This document shows positions 30,301 through 37,125 of a stretch of DNA of 64,000 nucleotides, one piece after another. The stretch is from the NCBI GenBank assembly GCA_021292105.1, contig CM037869.1, forward strand, positions 39,378,655 to 39,442,654. The letters run 5' to 3'. This DNA comes from Anadara kagoshimensis (Eukaryota; Mollusca; Bivalvia; Arcoida; Arcidae). The notes beneath the pieces were generated by a model, which worked only from the letters and a program-made list of their open reading frames with translations, was not told where the DNA came from and searched no databases. A program made the translations under genes and the position numbers. The first letter of the stretch is position 1. Every line of letters begins with the position of its first letter.

Positions 30301-30666
30301 CAGATCGTATGATCAGCAATTCTGGAAATTTTTAGGTGCGAAATTTACAAGAGTAGAAGCTTTTTTTAACAAAAATTTAGCCTGAAAATTACCTGCTTAA
30401 ATTACACAAGTGCGCAAATTACATGGGTTTTTACGGTACATTACATCAACTAGATATATTATACATGTACATCTAAGTGTTATTTTCTGTTTCAGCTTCA
30501 GCAGGTGGTTGATACCATTGCTATGAGGGGGTGGAATGTTGGTCAATTGATGCAGGCTGTTAGGAGATATTGTCTTGCCAAAATGGAGAAGAAAACAAAA
30601 TTAGAAGAAATGCCGATTGACTTGTTTGACCATTTGCTGTTTGGTGACTTTGAAGACATAACTTGA
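8941..30666 (+). CDS. PARG: Poly(ADP-ribose) glycohydrolase (PARG) with a ~1,000-residue AKAP-like insert
   Basis: PARG removes poly(ADP-ribose) chains by hydrolysing ribose-ribose bonds. Eleven coding exons join with consistent phases: 8941-9295, 13915-14062, 17061-17160, 17747-17866, 18651-18707, 20698-20865, 22973-23249, 23682-25767, 27781-28618, 29564-29719, 30496-30666. They give 1,491 residues. The catalytic loop is at residues 250-262 (GGGVLGSGRVQEE). E261 and E262 align with human E755/E756, D243 with D737 and Y301 with the clasp Y795. The C-terminal motif TGNWGCGAF is near residue 1392. In known PARGs LNKAYxGF lies close to TGNWGCG; here about 1,025 residues separate them (about 361-1388). 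The start is the ATG at 8941: the frame is stopped at 8863 with no ATG between. The long N-terminal regulatory region of vertebrate PARG is absent unless it lies in upstream exons I cannot see. Family assignment is very secure; enzyme activity is inferred. Confidence 0.93.
10053..10886 (+). mobile_element. hAT-like DNA transposon remnant, 834 bp
   Basis: Inverted ends CAGTGCTCCAGATA; TCCTTA(CA) is duplicated on both sides. The CAGTG end and a 6-8 bp duplication fit the hAT superfamily. It carries one short coding remnant (10535-10786) and no full transposase. Confidence 0.65.
10535..10786 (+). pseudogene. hAT transposase N-terminal zinc-finger remnant
   Basis: About 83 codons encode CTLCTDYKTDSLWAQEGSSN and later GHSNSQEHLIAKHN. 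The spacing C-x2-C ... W ... G-x-x-N ... H-x5-H is that of the TTF/BED-like zinc finger at the start of hAT transposases and of ZNF862-like host proteins. The rest of the transposase is absent and there is no strong ATG. Confidence 0.5.
10903..11160 (+). repeat. SINE-like fragment, tail duplicated
   Basis: It contains two copies of CTCTGGTTTCCTC then CCATCCCAGATCT, each followed by a CTGGGA-type tail, ending with AATCTTGACTGGGATGTAAA. The tail is shared with family 1. Confidence 0.5.
11192..11503. mobile_element. CAGGG-ended MITE, second copy
   Basis: Ends CAGGGATTTATCAAGGGCC and, inverted, CAGGGATTTATCAGGGTC, flanked by CATTT on both sides (11187-11191 and 11504-11508). Interior motifs such as TTTTTCCCAATTTTTAGT match 1691-2065. 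Confidence 0.75.
11904..12243 (-). mobile_element. tRNA-derived SINE (family 1), complete, with 16-bp target duplication
   Basis: A perfect duplication TATGCCAGAAGAGGAG lies at 11888-11903 and 12244-12259. Read on the minus strand it runs from CCACTGCAGTAGCTCAGTTG (A box) through a B-box region to the tail ATTACTCAACTCAAC. Length 340 bp. It is among the youngest insertions in the window. Confidence 0.85.
12378..12751 (-). mobile_element. 5'-truncated non-LTR retrotransposon, 15-bp target duplication
   Basis: The duplication TATTATTATATGACT lies at 12363-12377 and 12752-12766. The minus strand of 12386-12739 encodes the end of a LINE reverse-transcriptase protein: IRWPEKISKQDLW, RRIW-like RIWRWIGHILRQ, KRKRGRPVTTWQRTLDNDL, and RDRWRAIVEALCPSRGAKD before the stop. 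The frame is open, so the insertion is recent. Only the last ~120 codons are present. Confidence 0.85.
12767..13914. other. PARG intron 1, distal part, with a long palindrome
   Basis: It is non-coding. The main structure is a near-perfect palindrome at about 13264-13422: TAGACGAGTGGGGGTTAAAT at the left pairs with ATTAAACCCTCACGAGTCTA at the right around GCCACGAGCC. A broken second inverted repeat and A+T-rich DNA fill the rest. Confidence 0.6.
13915..14062 (+). CDS. PARG: PARG coding exon 2
   Basis: The acceptor TTTTCAG ends at 13914 and the donor GTATGA starts at 14063. The exon encodes SQTELSRSCIASILACAFLC and following residues, matching the PARG helix with consensus SQEQIASLLANAFFC. It completes the split codon of exon 1 (phase 1) and leaves two bases. 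Confidence 0.9.
14571..16427 (+). mobile_element. Satellite-core cassette 1 (Helentron/Pearl-like), 9 x ~166 bp
   Basis: Left end TTTTTAGCTCACCTGGCC then TAAAGGCCATGTGAGCT, a terminal hairpin, followed by a CCGTCAGT-rich tract. The core is about nine tandem units of 165-167 bp, anchored by CAAACTTTACAGGAATGATG at 14740, 14907, 15073 and so on to 16068. The right end TCAGGTGAGCGATACAGGCT includes a second hairpin, GGCTCAGCCACACTGAGCC. The same ends occur inverted at 34926-37125. No coding potential. The structure resembles non-autonomous rolling-circle elements with internal satellites known from bivalves and flies. Confidence 0.7.
16437..16700. mobile_element. MITE E
   Basis: It begins GTTGCTTTTATTCACTTGGG and ends GAATTAAACAACTATACAGT. 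It aligns along its length with 22133-22378, which has the complete end TACAGTAAAGTTGCTTTTAT. Confidence 0.55.
16700..16945 (-). repeat. SINE (family 1) fragment, internally duplicated
   Basis: Two tandem copies of TTTTCAAGTCTTGGTCAGAC and its flank (~16779-16855 and ~16853-16932) derive from the head-proximal part of the SINE. Confidence 0.55.
17061..17160 (+). CDS. PARG: PARG coding exon 3
   Basis: It lies between acceptor TTTTTCAG and donor GTGAGT. It encodes SPSQNAKIRCILSYFEQVAE and on to VIFIRQ, equivalent to the PARG segment with the LKTLxCYFRRVTE motif. It ends in phase 0. Confidence 0.9.
17170..17280. repeat. TTCGAATC-rich inverted repeat
   Basis: Repeated TTCGATTCGAATC-type words form an imperfect palindrome just inside PARG intron 3. 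Confidence 0.4.
17388..17521. repeat. Perfect 67-bp tandem duplication
   Basis: TCAACAAAAAATAACAAAAA through AGTGTGAAAAAGTGTGTTG occurs twice with no difference (17388-17454 and 17455-17521). Confidence 0.85.
17747..17866 (+). CDS. PARG: PARG coding exon 4
   Basis: Forty codons in phase 0, encoding VIPPCELPSMDTWLNC and on to EDAGFEAIH. This is the segment just before the catalytic loop. The donor is GTAAGT. Confidence 0.9.
17867..18650. other. PARG intron 4 with degenerate repeat F
   Basis: A+T-rich. About 18315-18530 resembles parts of introns 6 and 8: GGGAAAAACGGCTAAAATTT, CTTACCCACAAAATAAAATT and CATGTTATAATGCAGTTTGC. No exon seen. Confidence 0.4.
18651..18707 (+). CDS. PARG: PARG coding exon 5 (catalytic GGG loop)
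   Basis: A 57-base exon encoding IDFANRYIGGGVLGSGRVQ, the PARG signature loop including the aspartate equivalent to human D737. The exon boundary falls exactly before the two catalytic glutamates, which open exon 6. Acceptor TTTATAG, donor GTTAGT. Confidence 0.95.
18793..20281 (+). mobile_element. Satellite-core cassette 2, 8 x 172 bp, 11-bp inverted ends
   Basis: GTCCCCCGCCG at 18793-18803 is a perfect inverse of CGGCGGGGGAC at 20271-20281. Inside are eight units of 172 bp (starts 18897, 19069, 19241, 19413, 19585, 19757, 19929, 20102), each containing GCGCTCTCATGCCTACAAAT and GGAGTTATGGGACTTTGACC. Units 2-6 are nearly identical. Short 80-codon open frames recur because of the repeat and are not genes. 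Confidence 0.75.
20457..20640. mobile_element. pogo-like MITE
   Basis: Inverted ends TACAGTTCATCCTGCCTTAA and, inverted, TACAGTCAAACCTGTCCATA; interior GGTGGCCTTTATGGACAGG. TA-flanked TACAGTnnAACCT ends are typical of Tc1/mariner-pogo MITEs. A second copy is 27298-27700. Confidence 0.6.
20698..20865 (+). CDS. PARG: PARG coding exon 6 (catalytic glutamates)
   Basis: It starts with EEIKFTVCPELIASMLFMEC. The first two codons are the catalytic glutamate pair (261-262). It also encodes GYEQYTLTSGYA, whose last tyrosine (301) aligns with the substrate-clasp Y795 of human PARG; the tyrosine at human 792 is a threonine here. The donor is GTAAGT. Confidence 0.95.
20884..21305. mobile_element. MITE G interrupted by a LINE
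   Basis: The left end ACTGTAAATATTTATTTTTG and the right end AAATTAAAATGTTTACAGTA are inverted. The element is split by a LINE piece at 20963-21162. Related copies are at 27330-27541 and, more diverged, 14065-14275. Confidence 0.6.
20963..21162 (-). mobile_element. 5'-truncated LINE with (GATA)n tail and 11-bp target duplication
   Basis: AAAATTAATAC lies at 20952-20962 and 21163-21173. The minus strand of 21006-21152 encodes a LINE C-terminus (VKRRGRIRETLRRTTEKERH, then NRMKWRDLC and stop). It is followed by GAGGATAGATAAATAGATAG, a GATA-type 3' tail. Confidence 0.75.
21306..21733. other. PARG intron 6: diverged repeat
   Basis: About 21400-21700 resembles 28800-29000 in intron 9 (AAACTATGAAGAACTATTTT, ACAAAACTTGGTGCAAAGAA, GGAGTTATGGCC), a copy of another satellite-type unit. 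Not coding. Confidence 0.4.
21734..22027 (-). mobile_element. tRNA-derived SINE (family 2) with 10-bp target duplication
   Basis: GAACATTGAT is at 21724-21733 and 22028-22037. Read on the minus strand it starts GTGGAAGCGCATGGCCTAGT, has the B box GGGTTCGATCCC and a body with TTGAGCAAGACACTTAATTT, and ends near GGCCTAATGGCTCGGGACAG. A near-identical copy lies at 63681-63984 on the plus strand. Confidence 0.85.
22133..22378. mobile_element. MITE E, complete copy
   Basis: TACAGTAAAGTTGCTTTTAT at the left; AATTAAACAAATATACAGTA at the right. About 246 bp, aligned with 16437-16700. Confidence 0.6.
22490..22972. repeat. Degenerate repeat F in PARG intron 6
   Basis: It contains CCCTTGGGAAAAATGACTAA, TTACCCACAAAATACCAGAT and ATATCATAATGCAGTTTGCT, shared in order with introns 4 and 8. 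It ends next to the exon 7 acceptor. Confidence 0.45.
22973..23249 (+). CDS. PARG: PARG coding exon 7, entry into the insert
   Basis: It encodes ICAIDAISY and RDLNKAYVGFC (ending at residue 360), standard PARG catalytic-domain sequence. It then departs from the family into a charged tail rich in Asp, Glu and Ser, ending near residue 408. The boundary between conserved fold and insert is therefore inside this exon, just after GFC. It ends in phase 1. Confidence 0.9.
23250..23681 (-). repeat. PARG intron 7 with SINE fragment
   Basis: Most of this 432-bp intron is a diverged family-1 SINE piece (~23336-23530, minus): TATGTCCCAGTCAAGAGTAT to GGAAAGAACAGTCACTC. The remainder is A+T-rich before the acceptor. 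Confidence 0.6.
23682..25767 (+). CDS. PARG: PARG coding exon 8: giant exon with AKAP-like helices
   Basis: This exon of 2,086 bases encodes residues 409-1103, with no similarity to the PARG fold. It holds low-complexity acidic and Ser-rich linkers and repeated amphipathic helices with pattern A-xx-LV-xx-IL-xx-A. They lie at about 417-428, 545-556, 651-662, 671-682, 751-762, 837-848, 922-933 and 1004-1015; a weaker FVEEL helix lies near 1071. RRSS occurs at 478-481, 489-492, 498-501 and 1030-1033, fitting the PKA RRxS consensus. There is no stop over the whole exon. Reading through its donor (AG|GTATGT at 25768) would stop after nine more codons. Confidence 0.88.
25768..27780. other. PARG intron 8: repeat-filled
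   Basis: 25895-26160 is a copy of repeat F. About 26385-26560 resembles 34690-34870 (GTGTAGCTAG ... CTGGCCTCACTTCCCTGG). About 26900-27150 is MITE A-derived with a ~56-bp unit (ATTCAAAAAGTGAAATTTTA) repeated four times. 27298-27700 is a nested pair of MITEs. No coding exon found. Confidence 0.55.
27298..27700. mobile_element. pogo-like MITE with MITE G nested in it
   Basis: Outer ends TACAGTCAAGCATTCCTTAA and, inverted, TACAGTCAAACCTGTCTATA match 20457-20640. Inside, 27330-27541 (TACTGTAAACGTATTTATTT to ACATTTACAGTA) sits at a TA. The flanks CACCTGTA and AAGAACCACC join smoothly when it is removed. Confidence 0.65.
27781..28618 (+). CDS. PARG: PARG coding exon 9: second insert exon
   Basis: It encodes residues 1104-1383. 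It opens with RFAEELMRSQ, continuing a helix begun in exon 8, then a Ser/Arg-rich linker. Three of the clearest AKAP-type helices follow: YAERLAQNILEESLKTV (1234-1250), YAADLANNIVLESLLKV (1275-1291) and FAQNVASDVIKNSAMVF (1358-1374). It ends with CELK before donor GTAAGT, in phase 0. Skipping exon 8, exon 9 or both would break the frame, because their lengths sum to a non-multiple of three. Confidence 0.88.
28619..29563. other. PARG intron 9
   Basis: 28800-29000 resembles 21400-21700. About 29205-29290 holds TTTTGTGTGGGCAAATTTTC, a piece of the repeat better seen at 31535-31740. A ~60-bp stretch around 29430 (ATTTTCAAAGTAAAGTTTT) is repeated at 29520, just before the exon 10 acceptor. Confidence 0.4.
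29564..29719 (+). CDS. PARG: PARG coding exon 10: return to catalytic domain
   Basis: It encodes GRPISTGNWGCGAFRGDP and following residues, including YVLFYTFQHPSLFK. This matches the PARG C-terminal motif TGNWGCGAFGGD and the strand DVVYFTFGD. The acceptor (AAG at 29561-29563) lies after a T-rich tract; the donor is GTAGAG, weaker than the others. Confidence 0.92.
29720..30495. other. PARG intron 10
   Basis: A+T-rich, no recognisable element beyond weak similarity of 30330-30440 to the GCGAAATTTAC-type MITEs. No exon seen. Confidence 0.4.
30496..30666 (+). CDS. PARG: PARG coding exon 11 with stop
   Basis: The last exon encodes LQQVVDTIAMRGWNVGQLMQ and on to FDHLLFGDFEDIT, then TGA at 30664. 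It corresponds to the PARG C-terminal helix region (LTVGDVYKLLLRYY in vertebrates). The acceptor is TGTTTCAG. Confidence 0.92.
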   Translation, partial: LQQVVDTIAMRGWNVGQLMQAVRRYCLAKMEKKTKLEEMPIDLFDHLLFGDFEDIT

Positions 30667-30754
30667 CCGTCGCTCTGCTCTCCAACCTGTCTTCTGTAGT
30701 TGTGACTGTGTTGTTGATTTGTTTGTTTATTTTTTAATTTTGAGATTAACTAAA

Positions 30755-30910
30755 AGTGGTAGGGAAATCACATGAACTATTTATGTTAGTGAATCACATG
30801 ATGTAATCATGGTTTGAAATCACATGATCTATTCAAGGTATGGAATCACATGATCTAATCATGGTAGTAAGTCACATGATCTAATCATTTTATGGAATCA
30901 CATGATCAAA
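30755..30910 (+). repeat. TCACATGA tandem motif in PARG 3' region
   Basis: Six units of ~22-27 bp, each with AATCACATGA or AGTCACATGA and often TCTAATCAT. They begin about 90 bases after the PARG stop, so probably lie in its 3' UTR. TCACATGA is an E-box of the M-box (MITF/TFE) type. Confidence 0.65.
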
Positions 30911-32178
30911 ATATTTAAGGTAATTTACAAAGCTTGAAAGGTCAAACGGACAGGTCAATGTTGTTTACCTATACAAATGTTAATGGTAAATCCCATTCTT
31001 TGTATATTGAAAAAAAATTGAAATTGTGACAGTACAAGGGAGATAACTCATTATCCTGCAGCTTTTCCCCGCTACTGTATGTGGTTTTATTTATAACATG
31101 TGTTTTCTGATGTGAGTGCTAACTTTTGTTTTTGTCCTTTGACAGTTCATTAATATTTTTATTCGATCAGTATTCTAGTTTTTTGCTGTGTGTGCTTTTG
31201 TAACAGTTTATTTGATCTCCCATGAAATATTTCCCTAGGATAATATTTTCTTATGAGATTTGCTCCATCCATGGATAATATTTTACGGAATATGCCATGG
31301 TGTTTATTCCACTTGATAGGGTTTACAATGAAATTGTCTCCCCCCCCGGACACACTTTCACCTAGATAAAATTATCGGTTATGCTATCAATATGTGCTGG
31401 CTTGTCTTTCAAGCTTTTGCTGCTGCTTTCTCATTGTTTTGAATTACTAAGTTTCAGATGTACGCATTGTTTCTATCAAACATGATCTTGAACTTTGAAC
31501 CATATTCTAGATTTTGCTCAAATGTTTATTGACTGTAGAGGGGGGAATTTTCGCGTGGGTAAAATTTTCGCTTATTTTGCGCTAAAGAAATTACCACAAA
31601 AATTTTTCCCACGCGAAAATGTCTACCATACAGGTATATATATATACAATATACACCCACTTATATTGGTAACGCGAACATTACACCCACACGAAATGTG
31701 AGATTTCAGAAATTGCGAAATTTTCACCCTCCCCAGTGTCCAGCCTTTGGGTTTAAGCATATTGGAAATACACATACTGACAGTGTTCAGTCTAGAACTT
31801 TTCAGAGGGGGCTTTTTTCCAAAAATTCTGTCTAAAACATCATGAGTAAGTTGTTCAAAGCTTGATTAGTTTAATCAATTAATTAGTAAAAATTTGAATT
31901 TTGCATAATTTTAGATATACATGTATTATGAAAATGGTATGGAAAATGTCGGGAAAAAATGAATATGAACTATTGCACACTGTTATAAAACTATTGATTT
32001 AATATTAAACTATTGATTTTTATTGACATTTTGACTTTCTTTTAGTCATTAATTTAACTAATCAAGCTTCAAACAACTTGGTGCAGAACATCAATATTTT
32101 TGCGTTTAGGTCATGTTAAATATGGCCCGCAAAGACCTTAACAATGGGGTCAATGGCCCCTTAAAGAATGAACACATA
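30911..32178. other. Intergenic or PARG 3' UTR, A+T-rich
   Basis: It contains a MITE-like block at 31535-31740 (GGGGGGAATTTTCGCGTGGG) and an inverted repeat of ~35 bp (AAGCTTGATTAGTTTAATCA at 31859 with its inverse near 32055). No gene seen. Confidence 0.4.
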
Positions 32179-32368
32179 TACAGTAAAACCTCGATTCATC
32201 GCCACCATTTGTTCAGTCAAATTTTGGCGTTATAAAGGGGTTGGCGATAAATTGGGGGAGGTGGATAAAGAAAAACATAATCAAAATGGATTTTGGGACT
32301 TCAAAATAGTGTGGCGATAAGCGAGGTGGCAAAGTAATCGAGGGGTATTATAACAAGGTTTTACTGTA
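32179..32368. mobile_element. pogo-like MITE
   Basis: Inverted ends TACAGTAAAACCTCGATTCA and TACAGTAAAACCTTGTTATA. Interior TTGGGACTTCAAAATAG recurs at 60290-60445 and ~795-970. Confidence 0.65.
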
Positions 32369-33769
32369 CTAACTTGCCCACAACACTAACTTTTGTTTTG
32401 CCTTTCACTTGTTATGTTTACTGTCTTTATTAAGTTGTTTTTTTTGTTGTAGCTTTCTTGTAATGAGTTTTGTCTTTGAATCATATTTTGTACCACAGTT
32501 TTGTTTTTTCACATTTTTATGCTGAGTTTGTTGCATCTTAATTGCTACTTTCTCTTCCTGTAATCTTGGTTGGTTTTACTTGATTTTGGCCTATGACAAA
32601 CTATTTTTTCATGTACGATTTATCAGAATGTTCGTATTGAATTGTATTGACTCGTAGTTACTTGTACTCACTCCTGCCAAAAATCGGCCGAGTGGTATAA
32701 AAATAATGAGCATGCCCATTCTTTGAAATGTCGTAGCCAGCTGTTTAAAAGGAGTAAGTATGTGTTAATACAAGTATCTACTCAAAAAGTTGATACGAGT
32801 TACTGCGAGTTAACATGAATTATAAGAGTTAAAACGAGTAATTCAATTTTCATCAAATAAACTGTAGACGAAATATCCTTGTTAATAGAAGGTCAATTTG
32901 TTTTGTGTAAATCCAGCATTAAATTGGGTAATTTGAGAAAATTTGAATTTTGTTAATAATAGAAACTAGATTATAACATGCTATCAGTAGCTAGGATTCT
33001 TAATGCAACAATGTAATATGTTAGCAATATCTGAAAAATTTAGCAATATTTGAAATGGTATGGGTCAAAACAGTATTGACAACTGGATTTGAATTATCCA
33101 GTTGAATTGTGTTTACAATTTATTTTGGGAATTATAATGAACAAATTGGAAAATTTTAGTCATTTTTCCCCTGTGGAATTGATTTCATATGTACTTTCTT
33201 CTTGTAAAATGCTTTAATTCTCAATTGGGGATATTTTCGCATTGACCAATTTTTTTAAAATTAACCACACACGAAAATAACCACATTTACAGTAACGATC
33301 TATAATATCCAGCCACAAATGAAATGATGATTGTCAGAAATTAGCGTCTACATATGGACTGTAGGCCAATGAGCTGACCCCACAAATGAAACAACTTTGA
33401 TATTGGACCACGTCCATGAAAAAGACTGCTTACAAACATATAATGTTTAATTTTAATGTTGATATGACTTATTTGTGATGTGTGAGGTTGCATGTTGTAT
33501 AAATGTGTGTAAAGGGTCTGTAAGCCTGGTCTTAAGATCTATGTCATGATTTGGTAACCCCACCTCCCCAATATGAAAATGTTCCCAGATGTTTTTCCCC
33601 ACACCGTGGGATTGGAATATTTCTACAGATTGTCAACTTTATTATGTTTTGTTATATTTCGATACCTAAATATTGTGATCCTGTGGTTAAAAACGCTATA
33701 TATGCAACTAAAAATCCCTATATTAAAAATCCAATAATATAGCAGCCTGTCAAAAAACAGTCCAACCGG
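32369..33769. other. A+T-rich intergenic DNA
   Basis: No gene or complete element. A fragment of repeat F lies near 33120-33190. AATAAA is at 32856. Confidence 0.35.
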
Positions 33770-34050
33770 CCTTAAAGCCACCTCTATGTAAGGGTCACCT
33801 GCTTATAAAGGTCACATGACAACTCACAAACCCCTGGTCACATGATGGCAAAAGTTATAAACCCCTAGTCACATGAAAAGACAACTGGTCACATGACCAA
33901 ACTTACAAACCCCTGGTCACATGACCAAACTTACAAACCCCTTGTCACATGACAAGACATTGACTGGTCACATGACCAAACTTACAAACCCCTGATCACA
34001 TGACCAAACTTGCTAACCCCTGATCACATGACCAGACTTACAGATCCTGT
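33770..34050 (+). repeat. GTCACATGA minisatellite, nine units
   Basis: Units of ~25-30 bp with consensus GGTCACATGACCAAACTTAC then AAACCCCT, with nine occurrences of TCACATGA. The same core word is repeated at 30755-30910. Confidence 0.75.
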
Positions 34051-34079
34051 TACTGTCATGCTATGATGTATTGGATTTA

Positions 34080-34085
34080 AATAAA
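34080..34085 (+). terminator. Possible distal PARG poly(A) signal
   Basis: AATAAA followed within 30 bases by GTTGACGTTTTCTCGG and a T-rich tract, a good poly(A)-site layout. It is 3.4 kb after the PARG stop; AATAAA at 32856 is an alternative. I saw no AATAAA closer to the stop. Confidence 0.25.
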
Positions 34086-34925
34086 TCTAATCAAAAGTTG
34101 ACGTTTTCTCGGATTTATTTTTTCTCCAAAGATTTTCGGCAATATTCAGGCTTACCCTGGTAGTCTCTCCTGTTTTGGTAGAAATGTTAGGACTGGGCCA
34201 ATTGCTTCCAAAGAAAGTTTTCTACATTGGGACCAAAGCATTTCTCAAAAAGGATGCCTTCTGTTTTGAATTGTGTAAGAGTTGAGTAATGGTGTTTATG
34301 CCCCAGTCAGCATTTTTTCCTTTTTATGAAGCGGTCACCTGGTGGAGGAAACCTGAGAAGACCACTTACTGTAAGCAAACAAACTTTCTCACTCTAGATT
34401 CTGTCACCAGTGGGATTCAAACCCAGGCAGTGGAAGCAGTCTTTGTCTCCTGTTTTGGTAGTAATGCTAGGACCAGACCAAGTTCTCACAAGAATACTTC
34501 CTATGTTGGGACCAGAGAATATGCTCAAAAATTTTAGGACCCGTTTGGTATATCAATATACATGTAGATTAATCTGTCCAGATTTTTATGCTAAGAATTA
34601 TTGAAGGACTTTGTATGTCTCCGCGTAATAATTGACCAATAATCCTATCTTCAACTTGTTACATATCCCTATTTTCCAATATGAAGTGAAATAATTTCAC
34701 CCCTGAAGGGTGTAGCTAGCTAGATAGAAAATGCTTACTTTTCCAGAGGCACTGGCCTCACTTCCCTGGTTCACATGTTTAACCAATAAATGCCCAGTTC
34801 TTGCAATTTTTACTTTGCTTTTTGGATTGTGGTTTGGACATGGACTGGCATGTTTGTTTGATACTTCAATTGAAATAAAAGATAAGCCATGTGTTTTCAA
34901 TCTTTCAGGAAGTTAAATGACAAAA
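34086..34925. other. Repeat fragments, no gene
   Basis: 34275-34540 contains a SINE-tail fragment (GAGTTGAGTAATGGTGTTTA) and a second SINE-like piece (GTGGAGGAAACC ... GTGGGATTCAAACCCAGGC). 34690-34870 is a copy of the repeat at 26385-26560. Confidence 0.45.
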
Positions 34926-37125
34926 ATAACAAGAGGCCCATGGGCCTGATACGCTCACCTGATAACTAATGGCTAGCTGATAGATTTAAAAAAAAACATA
35001 AATACTAAACCCCAATGGCTTTTTTTTTTACATCATGATAACCGTTGTATCAATACCTACAACATTCTAGTATACATGCCTATACAAAATGTTTATAGTT
35101 TTCGAGATAATTAACCATTTCCGTATTGTTTCGCATCTGTGACCTTGACCTTTGAACCCATGACCTTTTTCTATACATCAAAATGATCATTGTATCAATA
35201 CCTACAACATTCTAATATACATGCCTATACAAAAAGTTTATAGTTTTCGAGATAATTAACCATTTCGGTATTGTTTCGCATCTGTGACCTTGACCTTTGA
35301 ACCCATGACCTTTTTCTATACATCAGAATGATCATTGTATCAATACTTACAACATTCTAATATACAAGCCTATACAAAAAGTTTATAGTTTTTGAGATAA
35401 TTAACAACTTCGGTATTGTTTCACATCTGTGACCTTGACCTTTGAACCCATGACCTTTTTCTATACATCAAAATGATCATTGTATCAATACCTACAACAT
35501 TCTAATATACATGCATATACAAAATGTTTATAGTTTTCGAGATAATTAACCATTTCCGTATTGTTTCGCATCTGTGACCTTGACCTTTGAACCCATGACC
35601 TTTTTCTATACATCAAAATGATCGTTGTATCAATACCTACAACATTCTCATATACATGCCTATACAAAAAGTTTATAGTTTTTGAGATAATTAACCATTT
35701 CGGTATTGTTTCGCATCTGTGACCTTGACCTTTGAACCCATGACCATTTTCTATACATCAAATGATCGTTGTATCAATACCTACAACATTCTAATATACA
35801 TGCCTATACAAAATGTTTATAGTTTTCGAGATAATTAACCATTTCGGTATTGTTTCACATCTGTGACCTTGACCTTTGATTCCATGACCTTTTTCTATAC
35901 ATCAAAATGATTGTTGTATCAATACCTACAACATTCTAATATACATGCCTACACAAAATGTTTATAGTTTTCGAGATAATTAACCATTTCCGTATTGTTT
36001 CGCATCTGTGACCTTGACCTTTGAACCCATGGCCTTTTTCTATACATCAAAATGATCGTTGTATCAATACCTACAACATTCTAATATACATGCATATACA
36101 AAATGTTTATAGTTTTCGAGATAATTAACCATTTCAGTATTGTTTCGCATCTGTGACCTTGACCTTTGAACCCATGACCTTTTTCTATACATCAAAATGA
36201 TCGTTGTATCAATACCTACAACATTCTGATATACATGCTTATACAAAAAGTTTAAAGTTTTCGAGATAATTAACCATTTCTGTATTGTTTCACATCTGTG
36301 ACCTTGACCTTTGAACCCATGACCTTTTTCTATACATCAAAATGATCGTTGTATCAATACCTACAACATTCTAATATACATGCCTATACAAAATGTTTAT
36401 AGTTTTCAAGATAATTAACCATTTCGGTATTGTTTCGCATCTGTGACCTTGACCTTTGAACCCATGACCTTTTTCTATACATCAAAATGATCGTTGTATC
36501 AATACCTACAACATTCTAATATACATGCCTATACAAAAAGTTTATAGTTTTCGAGATAATAATTATAATCAGAGGTAAAAAAAATTAGGTCACGACCTTC
36601 ACAATTGACCTTGACCTCATTTTGAAGATACTAACAAGAAGATGTCAAAACTGAAAACCCCATGTCATTATCTGGTCAAATAGTCAAGTTATAACAATTT
36701 GAAGCTATTTTACGATTTTTTCAAAATTAAACGCAAAAACGCGTAACCTATTTTTTATCCGAATTTTACAAAATGAACAAACTATAGGCTTAAGACCCTA
36801 GAGAAGCCAAATATCACATCAGATTTTTTCTCCAATCAGTACTTTCAGAGAAGAAGATTTTTTAAGATTTTTGCACCCCTAGGTCACCTTGACCTAGTTA
36901 TGGTAGCCATGGCAACGCCACGAACAAATCTGAATTGCACCAGCCCATATATACTTCTGACAAAGTTTCATTAAAAACTGTCCAGTAGTTTCAGAGGAGA
37001 AGTCGAAAATAGGTGTTAACGACGCACACACGCACACACGCACACACGCACACACGCACACACGCACATACACACGCTGCGCTATGCCATAAGCTCACAT
37101 GACCTTCGGTCAGGTGAGCTAAAAA
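34926..37125 (-). mobile_element. Satellite-core cassette 3, ~10 x 145 bp, same ends as cassette 1
   Basis: Read on the minus strand it starts TTTTTAGCTCACCTGACC with the hairpin partner GGTCATGTGAGCT, then a GTGTGTGCG tract and ~450 bp of unique sequence. An array of 145-bp units follows (anchor GTGACCTTGACCTTTGAACC on the plus strand at 35139, 35284, 35429, 35574 and on to ~36444). The other end is TCAGGTGAGCGTATCAGGCC then CATGGGCCTCTTGTTATT. Ends match 14571-16427; the satellite is unrelated. Confidence 0.72.

Noticed and set aside
33770-34050. CRISPR-like array
   Set aside because: Units vary in length and have no unique spacers of fixed size; the host is a eukaryote with spliced genes.
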